Assembly: GCA_949775045.1 (NCBI GenBank)
Contig: OX459107.1
Location: forward strand, 10,691,250-10,755,249
Source: Metridium senile
Lineage: Eukaryota > Cnidaria > Anthozoa > Actiniaria > Metridiidae
Length of the DNA stretch: 64,000 nt
Reading direction: 5' to 3'
The first letter of the stretch is position 1. Each line of letters starts with the position of its first letter. Shown here one piece after another: positions 38,946 to 50,402 of the stretch. The position numbers and the translations under genes were made by a program. The notes under the pieces were generated by a model. It was given only the letters and a program-made list of their open reading frames with translations, was not told where the DNA came from and made no database searches.

Positions 38946-41160
38946 TTACCAGATTTCATTTGCTCTCTTGTGAAGTTTATCCATTGTCTTCCCGAACATA
39001 CTGTTATTCATAATTTTGAAAAAATCTTTTCCAAAATCATTTCTAGCATGTTTTCTTTTATCAGTATTAAAATCAATGTACGTCTTGAGCCACAGTGATT
39101 GATCAAAGCCCAGTACACGATGTTTTTTGGTAACACCCATACCCAGAGAGAGATAGAGTTGTAAGTTTCGGTAATGGAGAATGTAGTGTTCCTCTACGTT
39201 GAGCTTGCTCTCATACCTTGTGTAGTGGTTGACACAGTAAGGATGGTTTTCTCCCGGGACATGATATTTCTTGACTTATACCGATCACAGAAAACACTTT
39301 TGATCTTGGTTCTGGATATTGAGTATGGCCATTTTATCGTATATCCTTTTAGGTAATGGTAATTATGTCAATGTTAATTTCCTCAGAAACATCAAATTGA
39401 TGTGTTTCATGTTCAACAAAATCATCAAAATGCTCTTCCTAATAAAATAAAAAAAGATACGAAAATATATATTAAAATGATTAAGTAATCTAAAATAACT
39501 CACGAATCAATCACGAATTATTTTGATACATACAAAAACTAAATAATACTATCCAAACAAATAATAACGACTAAAAAGAGTGCCTTCTAATATGAAACAA
39601 CGGTAACGATAAGTACTTAATATAGGTAAATGAATCAAGTGTAACAAGTTTTAAAAAGAGATTATACAAAGTTATGAAACAAAATCACGATTCCTTAACC
39701 AGTTATCCTGCGGTGAATTAACCAAATAATCAGTGATCTCTTTTTCAGGCTCAGAGTTGGACTAAACACAGAAGAAAAGAATCACGATTAAAACTTGTGT
39801 TTGTAAACATACTTAGAGTTTAGGATTATTCGTTTTGAAACCTGAATATCTCTATAACACTGCAAAAGGTCTTGTGCATTAGATACTGCCTCCCCACATG
39901 ACTTGAAACAGGCCTTGGGTGTATACTCAAACACCTGGTAGATATGAGTGACCTCAAAACCATGTTCCAGGTTTCACTTGAGGAGGGGTGTGGCTAGGAG
40001 GATCTTGGTACCGTATAGAATACCAATGAAACTACGGCGAGGTTGAGGCATGATATCGTTATCTTCTGGAAACTCGCGCATTAAATAAAATATAAATAAA
40101 ATAGAATAAAAATAGAATATAAAATACAATAAAATACTTACCATAAAACTGAAAAACGGTTTGGTTTTCAGCATCAAAACCATCTACAGGTAACAGGCGA
40201 GCCCCAATTTTTTTTCTGTGTTGTTCAATCGAATTCTGATTTGAATTCTATGTTGAGCTGACTCCCAAGCTAACCATTCATCTGCCATTTTAACCAAGCT
40301 TTCTCTTTGAAAGTTTGTACTGTCTTTTCTTCTCGTAAAGGAACCAGTCGGCATATCTTCCATGATAGCCCATACGTATAAAGTGTTCGCATCGTAACCA
40401 GCTATCTTCTCACACTGCTTTGAAGCTTGATTTGACAGTTCTTTCTCTCGGATCAATAAATGAGTGAATGAATTAAATGAATGAATAAATGAATGAATAA
40501 ATATAAGTAGGCAAACAGAAAATAAATGAATATACGAATAGATAGATAAATGAAAGAGAAGAAATAAATAAATATTGAATAAATTAACACTGATTAATGA
40601 AAGAAATAAAGTTAGAAGGAATGAGTAAAAACAAATCAAATAAATTATTCACTTACTGTTGAAAAGCATGGTATCTCTCCATAGATTTTTCGCATGACAA
40701 CCTTGATAAATGGCCAAACATCTGAAAAAGCTCAGCTAATCCTGATAAACCATTCCAGTTTGATGGTCGCAATCCAAGGAAACGATGGCTTTGTTATTCT
40801 TGATAAATGGTGGCAAGAGAGTAGCTTTGCCAATAGGATGACCACGAATCTTGGTAACAAAGAAGGTTACATTTGTTACCCAGTCCACGATCCATTTGGT
40901 GTTGGGTCTTTGATGTCTGATCCATTCCATGAAGTCCATGTTGCGAACTATTTCGATAAGTTGAAGTTGTCTTCATGGTTAACCAAGAAGGGCTCGTCAA
41001 GTACTCTATGATAGTTCGCCAAGTCAGTTGACTGGTTTCATTATTTCTTAATATGTAGCCAAAAGAGAAGTTGATTTTGTAAGATGTTGACTGGTCAGCA
41101 AGGATTTGATGCAGATATTTGGAAAACACTTTGTGACCTTCAGGTGTAGTCCGCCAATTG
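38946..41160 (-). pseudogene. Protein-primed DNA polymerase B relic (Polinton/Maverick-like), scattered fragments
   Basis: Minus-strand pieces in collinear order: 41129-40736 (I-L-A-D-Q-S-T-S-Y-K-I-N and H-P-I-G-K-A), 40420-40190 (Y-D-A-N-T-L-Y-V-W-A then D-M-P-T-G), and 39140-38946 (W-L-K-T-Y-I-D-F-N-T and N-N-S-M-F-G-K-T-M). These match, from memory, successive parts of the family-B polymerase of Polinton-type elements, which copies the element using a protein primer. A third short copy of the N-terminal D-Q-K-C-F segment is at 39290-39360. Frameshifts, stops and AT-rich insertions (40440-40640) disrupt it. Confidence 0.65.
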
Positions 41161-41234
41161 TAGTAATCCTGTGTTGCCTTGCGACGACTTTGATGTGTTC
41201 TAATTTGTCTTCAATTCTTTCCCGAATATCTGTG

Positions 41235-41543
41235 CAGGGTTCGTGCTACTCCTTAAACTCCTTGAAAACTCCTTAGATTTGATTTACGTTTTTAAGGGCA
41301 CTTGAAAAGCCCTTGAATTCTAGAAAATCAGCAAAAACTCCTTAAAAACTCCTTAATTCTAGCTAAAATTCCAGAATTGCAAATTAAAGTTAAATAAAAA
41401 TTCTAGTATTGTACATCCTCGTAAATTCGTAAATTTTGGTATATCGAAGTTGTCGCAAAAAGTGCTTAAAAATTACTTTTTGGTCCTTGAAAACTCCTTG
41501 AATACTCCTTAGATTTTGTTTACTAACGTCAGCACGAACCCTG
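41235..41543. mobile_element. MITE with 13-bp TIRs and 6-bp TSD (copy 2, 309 bp)
   Basis: Same CAGGGTTCGTGCT/AGCACGAACCCTG ends as at 7595-7761, in opposite orientation. TCTGTG flanks both sides (41229-41234 and 41544-41549). The interior repeats AACTCCTTAAA/AACTCCTTGAA. It is the longest, best-preserved copy in the window. Confidence 0.9.
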
Positions 41544-41831
41544 TCTGTGTCAACATGGGCATAGAGTGAAGGAGGTATGGTAGTTGGATCAGATGAGAAT
41601 GGTTGTTGTGGTTGGTTGGTAGTTTCTAAAAAAGTTAGTTGAGAAAAAGAACAAGATAAAAATAAATATGATTATCCAAAACAGTAAATCATTGCTAACT
41701 AGAGTTATATAATACAATAGCTAACAAACCCTAACAAATTATTATATTAGCATAATTATAAGTCAATTATTCATGGAGTTTGATTTGAATAATATAACCG
41801 TTAGAGTTTATTTTAAACTAACATAGCCCAG

Positions 41832-42092
41832 TTAAAGATTAATTACGTGTAATCTTTTAAAATTTTTTCGAATTTGCTGGTTCTTCCTGTGCTTTCCGTT
41901 GCAGCACGGCTGGTTGATGGCTTTGGGTGATCTGTTGTCTTGTGAAGTCTTAGCTTGTTGACCGAAGGAAATACAAGTGTACCGATGATTTCTTTTTTCT
42001 TTATGTTTGTGGCTTTTAAGATGGGTTAGGTTGTTTTCCGTGCTGAACGCTTTCGTACAGTGGCTACAGGAGGGAGCGACTTTAGAATACAT
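41832..42092 (-). pseudogene. C2H2 zinc-finger fragment
   Basis: The minus-strand frame contains C-S-H-C-T-K-A-F-S-T, then L-T-H-L-K-S-H, a single C2H2 finger one residue shorter than usual in the loop. It is upstream (in minus-strand order) of the polymerase B relic and could be the finger often seen at the N-terminus of such element proteins. Weak evidence. Confidence 0.4.
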
Positions 42093-42120
42093 TATGGAAG
42101 GACATTATGCAGAGACTAAG

Positions 42121-42262
42121 TGGTCCGTAGTCCTGCAGTCGATTAAGTGATACTCCTAAGTATATAAGTCACTGGCACCGTGGTCCGCAGTGCCGCAGTC
42201 GATTAAGTTATACTCCTAAGTGCATAAGCCACTGGCACCGCGGTCCGCAGTGCGGCAGTCTA
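42121..42262. repeat. 60-bp tandem repeat, 2.4 copies
   Basis: The unit starts TGGTCCGYAGT and ends ACTGGCACCG. Copies start at 42121, 42181 and 42241 with a few substitutions. Confidence 0.9.
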
Positions 42263-42299
42263 TTCCAAAACAAAAACAGAAAATACAGAAAAAACAATA

Positions 42300-43200
42300 T
42301 ATTTTTTAGCGTTACACACACAAATAGTTCGATTGCCATGATCTTCTGAGAACGACGCATATCCTACAAAATTAATGTAGTCCTTCAATTGCTAAATTGT
42401 AATTAAAGAATAGCTATAGTGTAATATACTTTTCAAATAGTTAAAATGGTTATTCTACATTGATCACGAGAAAAAAATATTTCATACTTAAAATATAAGT
42501 GTTCTAATTTGTAAGGTATCCGTTGTATCTTCTGAGAACGACCCATATACTACTACACAATGTTGTCCTAAACAAAAAAAACAGAAATCAAATCAAATAC
42601 AATCGGTGCTTTAAAGGTTATTTATTTGTTATTTGTCATAAATCGAAGTCCTCGTCTTTTACATCGTTTATTCGCAACTACTAACTTACAATGATAGTTG
42701 ATACTAGATGTATATGACATAAAGTAATTAATTACACGTGACTATGATATCTATGGCGTGACATAACACGTGCGTCTATGTACTATGTATCGTATATCGT
42801 TTTTGGTTCATCACGTTATTTATAGACATCAATAATAACAAAGAAGTGATTTGATATAATATTCTTAGCTCTGTAACATGAACAATAACGAAGAAAAACA
42901 AGAATAAAATGTTTGGGTACAAATTACAACTGAGGAAGACCGCAACAATATAATCAATTGTGTTTTTCCAAGTATGAATACTATATACACTGCATGAGTA
43001 ATTTAATTGATGAAATATTTGATGTTAAAATATAAGTGTTCTAATTTGGAAGGTATCCGTTGTCTTTAAGGTAGGTGCGCATAGCTAGTGTGAAGTATTA
43101 GTGTAGAGGCATACATCCTGATATGCATTCTTGTTAACATCGGAAATGGAATCTGGCCATTGCTACGGTACTGACTTTACTCAAGTCATCCCAAATAAAC
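42300..43200. repeat. AT-rich region with repeated short segments
   Basis: CTTCTGAGAACGAC occurs at about 42343 and 42530. AAGTGTTCTAATTTG followed by AAGGTATCCGTTGT occurs at about 42498 and 43029. No ORF of note. Likely decayed LTR or UTR sequence next to the BEL-like relic. Confidence 0.5.
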
Positions 43201-44640
43201 TATTTGTATGTTTTAGGAAGCTCGACCTTGGCGCCTCTATCGAGACGTTCTACTATAAGGCCATTGATCTTTGAAACGTTAATCACTTCTCAACCCTGCA
43301 TAGTTCTGAAGCTTAATCTTGTTTCGACTCCTTCGATTCCTAGTGTTCTTTGTACCTTTTCAGTGACGAACGTTTCGCTTGCGTCAACTTACAGGGCATA
43401 CACCTTAACCTCTTGCTCTGGGCTGTCTTTATGGTGGAAAATTACTGGGACGATCTTTGAGTTAGTGACTGTGATTCTTGGTTTCTTGTCTACAGAATGT
43501 ATAGACACGCTTAATGATGCGTTAGTGTTGGCAGACTGTTACTGTTGAGTTGGAATTACTTGTAGAGATGTCAGGTTGAGTGTTGTCTAAACGAAAGGAC
43601 TGGGTGTCAGAATTGGAATTTTTTTCTGCTCTTGGTGTTGGTTTAGTCCCATGCAGTAGGGTGTGGTGACGTTTTCCACACTCGCCACATGACGACTTAT
43701 ATGGACAGTTAGCAGATAAGTGTCCACTTCGAAAGCATCGGAAACACAGTCTGTTCTTGCGAATGTCTTTTCTTTCTTCTAGTGAGCTCTTGACAAACGT
43801 GTTACACTAAGCAATGTCGTGTCTACCATTGCACAATGGACATGGCTGATCTGTTGGCGCTGAAGTAGGACGTGTAGAGCCTGCATTTACACTTGCATTT
43901 CTTGCTGTGGCGAAGGACTGTCCAGATTGAGTCTTGTTACTGACTCTGTTTCTATAGTTATCTCTGTGATGGTTCAGCTTTGTTATATCGGCGTTCTTCC
44001 TGCGTTTCTTCCTGAGAGCTTCAGGTGAAAACACTGGATCATTCGCTAATTCAGCCTCTTTCTTGACAATTGGACAAAGTCGCTGTAAGATGCCGGCTTT
44101 CCTGACTTGGTTTGGCGGTCATGGGCGTGGCGACACCAGTTTACCCCCGAGTACGAAGTTATCTTGGCAGAAATTTGCATAAGAGTGTCCGTTGAGTCGA
44201 GAGCTGTGCTTGGAGTCGAGCTCTGACATCGATTGCATGGTTTCCATTGTAGTTTTAGCTTTGACGAGAAAATCAGAGAAATCGAGAATTTCAGCGCTGT
44301 CTCCATCACGTATCTGTGGCCAACTCCTTATGCGAGATTTGTACGATTCAGGGACATTGCCATAAAGACTGTCTAGCAACTTACGAGCTTCTCCATAGGC
44401 TTTGTCAGAATTGATCATAGAGGAGATTATAGTTTCGAAGGCGGTGACGAATGCCGTGAAAATAGAAAGGATCGCCAGAGAACACTGGTGGTTCTTTAAC
44501 TGGTAGATGTACAATTCTTTGTTTACTTATGATTTGTGAACTTAGTTCTGTTTGTTTAGCTTGTATGTTTACTATTTCTCGCAGGGTCGTGTTCATGTCT
44601 GAATTGTCAGAAGACTAAACCTTTGGATTTAATTGCAATT
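43200..44640 (-). pseudogene. BEL/Pao gag-protease relic
   Basis: Minus-strand fragments in order: P-V-K-E-P-P-V-F-S-G-D-P (near 44490), Y-G-E-A-R-K-L-L-D-S-L-Y-G (near 44370), P-C-P-L-C-N-G-R-H (near 43820), and a CCHC knuckle L-C-F-R-C-F-R-S-G-H-L-S-A-N-C followed by C-G-E-C-G-K-R-H-H (near 43720). This is the gag part of a BEL/Pao element, distinct in sequence from the intact element at 52-58.6 kb. It is broken by frameshifts. Toward 43200 only scattered coding remains are left. Confidence 0.7.
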
Positions 44641-45083
44641 TTATTTCTGGTTGCTTTTCGAGTTCCTCTGGCTTTGGTTTTATGTCTTTCTTATCATCCG
44701 AAACTACCTCTAGTTTTGGTTTTATATCCTCTTTATAATCCAAAACTTCCCTTTCATCTTGTTTAATTTTTTTTCAATGGTTTTGTCTAAAACATCACTT
44801 AAGGCCTGTTCTTTTGCTTTGGCTCTGGCAATTTCTTTTTGTAATTGTAAACGTTTAAGTTCACTTTCTTGTTCAATAAAACTATCTCGACTTTAAATTC
44901 AGCTGTTTTTCAAATACAACTTTTAACAATTCTAAATGAGCTAATCTAGGATAACAACTTTCATAAATACATACATGCGTATAATAACAATCAAATTATC
45001 AATAGAAGATATCCAACTTAACTAAAGTATAGCATTCATTTTAAGCATGATGTGTGCGAGGAGTCGAAGGATAGGCTCGTAAA

Positions 45084-45276
45084 TCAATGTTACACCCAAA
45101 AAGAGTAACTACAATATCCTAAAAAAGGACGCTAAACTAGCCTTTTATATGCGCGTGGTGATGCTGAAGGGTTCGATTTTGCGGTTAACAAACAGGAACA
45201 AACAAATTGTAGCTAAGAATTTTAACTATGTTAAACTAAGATAAACTAACTAATTGAATCAATCAACACGAATTAA
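45084..45276. repeat. Dispersed 190-bp repeat, copy 2
   Basis: Second copy of the repeat at 35498-35690. It lies upstream (in transcription order) of the minus-strand BEL/Pao relic, so it could be part of that element's LTR. Confidence 0.65.
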
Positions 45277-45789
45277 GAAGATGCCTTTTACAAGAATATT
45301 AATACGTTTTTTACTTACCACTGCCTAATAACATGTGACTCATCAATGGCCAATGCTAAGAGTTCTTGGAAAATACTCCGCTTCAGGAGTTTTGAAAAAT
45401 GGAATATTTGCCTACGTCCTCTTCACAACGCTGATCTTTGTTTTCAAAGTCACTTAGACTTATTGCATTGATTTCCAAACTATTAAAATAACAAATTTAA
45501 TCATTGCTCAGTTTTAACAATGTTGAAACGGCCACCACAATACTGCCTAAACTAGCCAATATTTAGTCAAAACTTTAGAGGCAGAGGTTGAAAAATCAAT
45601 GATTTTCCATAAGCTGTCTTTGCCTCCGGTTTCATTGCTACGCTTTGGCAGACCAAAAGTTAAACAAAAAACGTTACTCAAACAATTTGTTTACACAACT
45701 TTTTGAAATTGTATTGTACATAGAAAACTGAGACCAAAAATACCAAAGAAGAATGCTTGAACTCTTTTTGAGATTTAGCCAATAATTTA

Positions 45790-46089
45790 CAGGGTACGTG
45801 CTACTCCTTAAACTCCTTGAAAACTCCTTAGATTTGATTTAGGTTTTTAAGGGCACTTGAAAATCCCTTGAATTTTAGAAATTCAGCAAAAACTCCTTAA
45901 AAACTCCTTAATTCTAGCTAAAGTAGGGTAAAAATTATAGTAATGCAAATTAAAGTTAAGTACAAATTGTAGTATTATACATCATTTTCGTAAAATAAGT
46001 TCAACAAGATTAATTATAATCGCAAAGGAATTATCCGACAGGCATCCCTGCATTTATTGAGGGGTACTTGAAAACTCCTTAGATTTTGG
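45790..46089. mobile_element. Decayed MITE copy 3 of the CAGGGTTCGTGCT family
   Basis: The left end CAGGGTACGTGCT has one mismatch to the family. The interior (AACTCCTTGAAAACTCCTTAG) matches 41235-41543. The right terminal repeat is lost. Confidence 0.75.
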
Positions 46090-46291
46090 CTGTTGTAAGG
46101 CTTTTTCCACGTGACTAAGCAGGACCGCATGGTCATCAGATATGATATCGGATTTATCAAAATCTTTGTCGCTAGCTTCTTCATCTCCTATAATTACGAG
46201 TAATCTTTGTATTTCGATATCCAGTTGCTTGATTTCGGTTTTCTCTTTGAGTAACTGTCGTTGACAAAGCTTCAGTAACTGAAACTTCCCC

Positions 46292-47137
46292 TCATTTCAT
46301 AACTTGGGTAAACAATAAAGTATCAGTTTCCGATTGATAGATTAGAATGACAACTTCTGTGGGGCAAACGATAAACATGGGAAAAGCATCCGAGTCATCC
46401 GGGTGGCGAGATCTTTGAATTTTGGAGAACATTAACAGTGATGCAATGGACTGAAAGAAATGCGATAATGATCGCTCTCCGAAAGTCTTAAGCTTTCCCT
46501 CGATGATTGATTTGCCAGGTGAGCTCTTATTCTCACCGGTCTTTGCCTTTTTGTCTTTAGGTTGTTCCAGTATCTCAGGCTCGTTTCGATCGTCTGGTTT
46601 CTCTCCCTCTGATGGTTCTTCTAGCATATCTTCTTCATTTGTCGGATAAGATACTGGAACTGTTTTTGATTCCTTAATTACATCCTTCGATCCTGGTGGA
46701 ACGACAACCATGTCTAACTCTCCATGATAGGATTTGGGGGAGCCTATTACTTGTTCCTGTACTCCACACTCCTCTGGCAGTTTTAAGTTTTAGTGCTGCT
46801 CCATGTTCTTAGGCTTCAACTTGATAATGCAGGTAGAACTCGTGAGAGGTATAATTACATTATTTGCAAAGATGGCATTAAATTCTTTTTCGGTGGAGGC
46901 CGTTGCCCCAGGACAGTTCCCTACATCACTTTCCAGGAACTTGTTGAGACGCTCGGAAGCGTTCTTCTGTAATACTTTCGATTTAAGGCAAGTAAGGGCA
47001 TTTTTGAAAATGATTTCCGATGACAGAACTGGCTTGGTGCCTCTGCCTTCTAGAGTTACCACTTTGGCGTTACCAAATTTTGTTCGTGAGAATGAAGAAC
47101 TTGCGGTAGGAAACCCATCTCCCAAGTTTACATACAA
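46292..47137 (-). pseudogene. Orphan ORF with a single in-frame stop
   Basis: Two open stretches, 47137-46790 and 46711-46292, are in the same frame, separated by a TAA at 46790-46792. The first has well-behaved composition (G-L-Y-V-N-L-G-D-G-F-P; A-L-T-C-L-K-S-K-V-L-Q-K; F-N-A-I-F-A-N-N-V-I-I-P-L). The second has a Glu/Asp/Pro/Lys-rich linker and a hydrophobic C-terminus. I do not recognise the family. Its position among relics suggests an element-encoded protein. Confidence 0.45.
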
Positions 47138-47930
47138 ACCGTAAGGAAAGACCTGATTATCTTAAAAGAGGTAATCTGCCATTCAGGATCCTTTTATTCG
47201 GCACGAAAACGTAGTCTAAAATGTAAGTGTAAGTTAGCAAAAGAGTCAACAAGCTCTATGGGCAGTAGAGTTCTCTGTTCTCAGTTCTTTCTCAGTTGCC
47301 TGATGATTGCTTCGGCATGAAACTCTGAGTAGCAATAAATGGTTTTTTAAATCAACTCTAATGTGGTACTTATATATATAGAAAAATATGAGTTTATGTT
47401 TTAGATTTTTATTGTTTTATTGCTACAAATCTGTTTCGTATGGAGATTTTGAAAATTGACCACACTCATATGCCCCATGGGGAATTGTGTTTACATGGTC
47501 CCCTATTTCCAAGGGTCATTGGCTTTCTTAATGCAATATTGAGTATGCCTTAGATTATGCCTTATAACTCTTGAACAAGCCAAGGTAGAGAATTACAATC
47601 CAAAAAAACTTTAAAGTTCTAATGACAAACTTTATTTTTATCTATCATAAAGTAGTAAATAAATATAATCTGATGAGATTTTACTACTTAAAATCCTAGG
47701 ACTTAGAATGTGCTCACACAGCCATTTTGTTCTAGTCTTGAAAACTGAACACATGAATTCAATTTATTATAATACATCTTCTAGATCAAAAAAAAGAAAT
47801 TTACATTACAAATACGTATATCAAGAAATACAGCTAAAGAATCAGCTAGTTATCTATAGTCAAAGTCAAGTAGTATTTACAAAAATGAATTATAAAGTTT
47901 AGGCATTTTTGAATTTCGCGCCTTCGAAGT
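47138..47930. other. No gene seen
   Basis: AT-rich sequence with only short, unconvincing frames. It may include the undetected far end of the piggyBac element. Confidence 0.5.
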
Positions 47931-47938
47931 TTGTCCAA

Positions 47939-48145
47939 TCAAGCTAGGTCACTAGCGGTGTGGTTCTTGAAGCACTTCAAGCAAACTCGCTTTCCACAAA
48001 GTTCACATTGTTGTCTACACCAACTTTTTTCTTTACGTTTCAGGCATCTCATGCACAATCCTTTTAAGGAGGGAATAGGCCAGTGGACACCCTCTACAGA
48101 CCCAGAAACACAAGATAATTTACGGCCACTAAATTCGCCGATCAA
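47939..48145 (-). pseudogene. PiggyBac C-terminal cysteine-rich domain
   Basis: Contains C-M-R-C-x10-C-x2-C-x4-C-L-K-C-F-x3-H, the arrangement of the cross-brace zinc domain that binds piggyBac ends. It is separated from the catalytic part by a deletion and a frame change. Confidence 0.75.
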
Positions 48146-48239
48146 CTCCTTCGCAAGTTCCAGTCTGAACTAAAGCTGTGTTCTTGTGCTGTGATTAGGC
48201 GCTTGAATCTCTAAAATATGAGCATTTACAATGCTCAAA

Positions 48240-49373
48240 TCAACGAGAAACCAAAAAAGTGTTGAGAAAGTTGACCAGTCTTTTGTCCTTCCAGACAGTG
48301 GCGACTAAGTTGCCCTTTCTTTTGAAAAGCGACTGTCCTTGCTTTAGTCGTTTGACTTCGGCTTGCTCCTTGCCGAGTTCTTTCGGATAACCCGAAGAGT
48401 TCGCTTTTATTGTTCCATACAAGTAGAGTTGATCTTTCAATAGATCTTCAGCCAAACAGACAGATGTGAAATTATCACTGAAGACGTGGTGGTTTTTTCC
48501 TGTGATTGTCCGTGTCAAATCATGGACAACGCGGGAGCCTAAGCCATGTTCGACGTCGCCAACTTGCTTCTTCCCTGTATACACTTGGAAGTCTATCACG
48601 TACGCATTTGAGGAATCCGCGCATTCCCAGACCTTGATTCCGCTTTTAATTGGCTTGTTTGGCATGTACTGTTTCATACCAAGCCTGCTTTTATATTTTA
48701 TCATGGCTTCAACAGCAACATTCTTTGTTGGTAAGTATTCTTTGCGGCATTGCTCTAACACACGGTCGAGAACAGTTCGCACTTTGTAAAGTTTGTCATG
48801 ACGTGGATCTTCTCTTGGCAATGCTTCAGTACTGTCGTTGAGATGGAAATATTGCAAAAGCTTGTCGAATCGGTTTCTCGAAATTATTTTCTTTACTTCT
48901 GGGACTCCAAGAAGAGGATTATTTGAACAATATAGTCGTGACGAAGGTAGCGTTTTGATGCCGAAAACAACATGGAGGCCAAGAAACGCTTTGTTGCTGT
49001 CCGCCTTCACGGCAATGCACTGTTCTGCATAACGGTTGGTTTCTTCGACAATTACTTCTATTAAGTCTTCAGGAAATAATAAATAAAAGAAGTCTAATGC
49101 AGTTCCATCTTCTGCAACCCCAGAGACAGAGACAGGGCCAGAGCGAGAAACAAATGGCGCGACATTCACGGCTTCACGGCCGTTTCCCCAAGTATTTACG
49201 GCTGCTTGTGGTGCAGTTTCTTCGTCATCTGAGACAGAAAAGTCAGATAAATCTTCTGTGTTCACGGTGGAAACGGAAATATCTGATTCTGAAGCATAAT
49301 TTGTGTTGTTAAACCCTTCTACATCGCTGTTGCTGAATCCTAAAAAGTCTTCCGAGTCGCTATCGCTCTCCAT
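48240..49373 (-). pseudogene. PiggyBac transposase, 3' part lost
   Basis: The ORF starts at an ATG (49373; M-E-S-D-S-D-S-E-D-F) and runs 377 codons. It has an acidic N-terminus (as usual), the DDE_Tnp_1_7 fold with first aspartate in E-C-A-D-S-S (D253) and second in F-S-D-N-F-T-S (D300). It ends at ...W-K-D-K-R-L-V-N-F-L followed by unrelated residues. The third catalytic aspartate, normally about 100 residues farther on, is missing, so the enzyme cannot cut and paste. The deletion joins this point to near the Cys-rich tail. Confidence 0.85.
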
Positions 49374-49545
49374 TTTCAAACGTGTATTTTCAACTATAAT
49401 TTTCACTGTGAACTTGTGTGACAACCTATGCCATATTTGACATCAAAATAATTGTAAACTCATTTCCTATTGGTTGAAATACTTAGAGCATAAAAAACAA
49501 TGATATAACAATGCTTTTCATTGGCTGGAAGTTGTCACGGTCTAC

Positions 49546-49606
49546 GTGAGCCATTTGGCTCACTTGGGAATTGGGGTCGTTTACATACGTGAGCCATATG
49601 GCTCAC
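49546..49606. repeat. Two 18-bp palindromes near the piggyBac terminus
   Basis: GTGAGCCATTTGGCTCAC (49546-49563) and GTGAGCCATATGGCTCAC (49589-49606) are spaced 43 bp start to start. Subterminal palindromes of this kind may be transposase-binding sites. Confidence 0.85.
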
Positions 49607-49786
49607 TTGGGGCATAAAGGGTTAAGTGAAAATTCGTCAAGTCAAGTCGTAAATTACCTCGGCGTTTGACTACTATTTTTAAAGATTCATCAATCTCTTT
49701 CATTTCAGGCATCTCAGTTTTGGTCATGGCACCAATTTTGTGGAATATTTAAACGAAATATGATCACAAGTTTGTCGTTTGTAAGT

Positions 49787-50370
49787 TTACTCGAATTGCC
49801 CTCGAATTGCTTGCTGGCAAAAGCACCATGATCCATCATCCTCACTTGATGACTGTGCTGCAACTACTGCTCTTGAATAATACTTGCTTAATAATTCAGG
49901 TAAAACTCCCCTCAGAAAGAATTGCTTTACCTTTTCAAGACAGCTCTCCCATAAGTCACTATCTGGCAACATTCTTTCAATAAAAATGGCCTTAATCGTC
50001 CACACAACAAAGTCACAATATGCTACTCCGGTGACAAAAATTTGGCACTGTACTTGGAGGTAATAGGCATGTTTTTTGTCCATGTTTATCTTGTCAGTTT
50101 CTTTATCAATCTTCAGTTAAAATTGTAGGTCTGACGAAACTGCTTCTGTGATTTTTGGCATTCCTGTGTTTGTGTGGGCATTCTATTTCACATATGCCAT
50201 TCCCACAGCACTCGCAGAAGACCAAGCCATCTGGCGAAGCACCTATTTATGGCCACTGTTCATTAGTGTGTAGCCCACACTCATTTGCCACAGCATGGTA
50301 GGCGTCTCTTGCAACTCCCTCCTTGTTCACTCACTCCCCATTTTGTAGCAGGGTTGGAAAATCTGTGGGC
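49787..50370 (-). pseudogene. YqaJ-type exonuclease fragment
   Basis: Minus-strand remains include G-A-S-P-D-G-L-V (near 50240), then G-I-C-E-I-E-C-P, then H-A-Y-Y-L-Q-V-Q and Y-C-D-F-V-V-W and L-P-E-L-L. This is the order of the YqaJ/lambda-exonuclease-like nuclease fold. The catalytic E-x-K pair reads E-I-E, so the lysine is lost. Frame breaks separate the pieces. YqaJ domains accompany MULE-like repeats in several invertebrates. Here a MULE fragment follows directly. Confidence 0.65.
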
Positions 50371-50402
50371 CTCTGGGTAGCATACACCTTCAATCAGACT
50401 TT

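Larger units (their letters stand above)
47939..49625 (-). mobile_element. PiggyBac transposon, internally deleted
   Basis: In minus orientation the element begins at TTAA (49622-49625) followed by CCCTTTATGCCCCAAGTGAG, a typical piggyBac-type terminus. It encodes a transposase front half at 49373-48240 and, about 95 bp further, the separated Cys-rich tail at 48145-47939. The other terminal repeat was not found. Confidence 0.75.
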
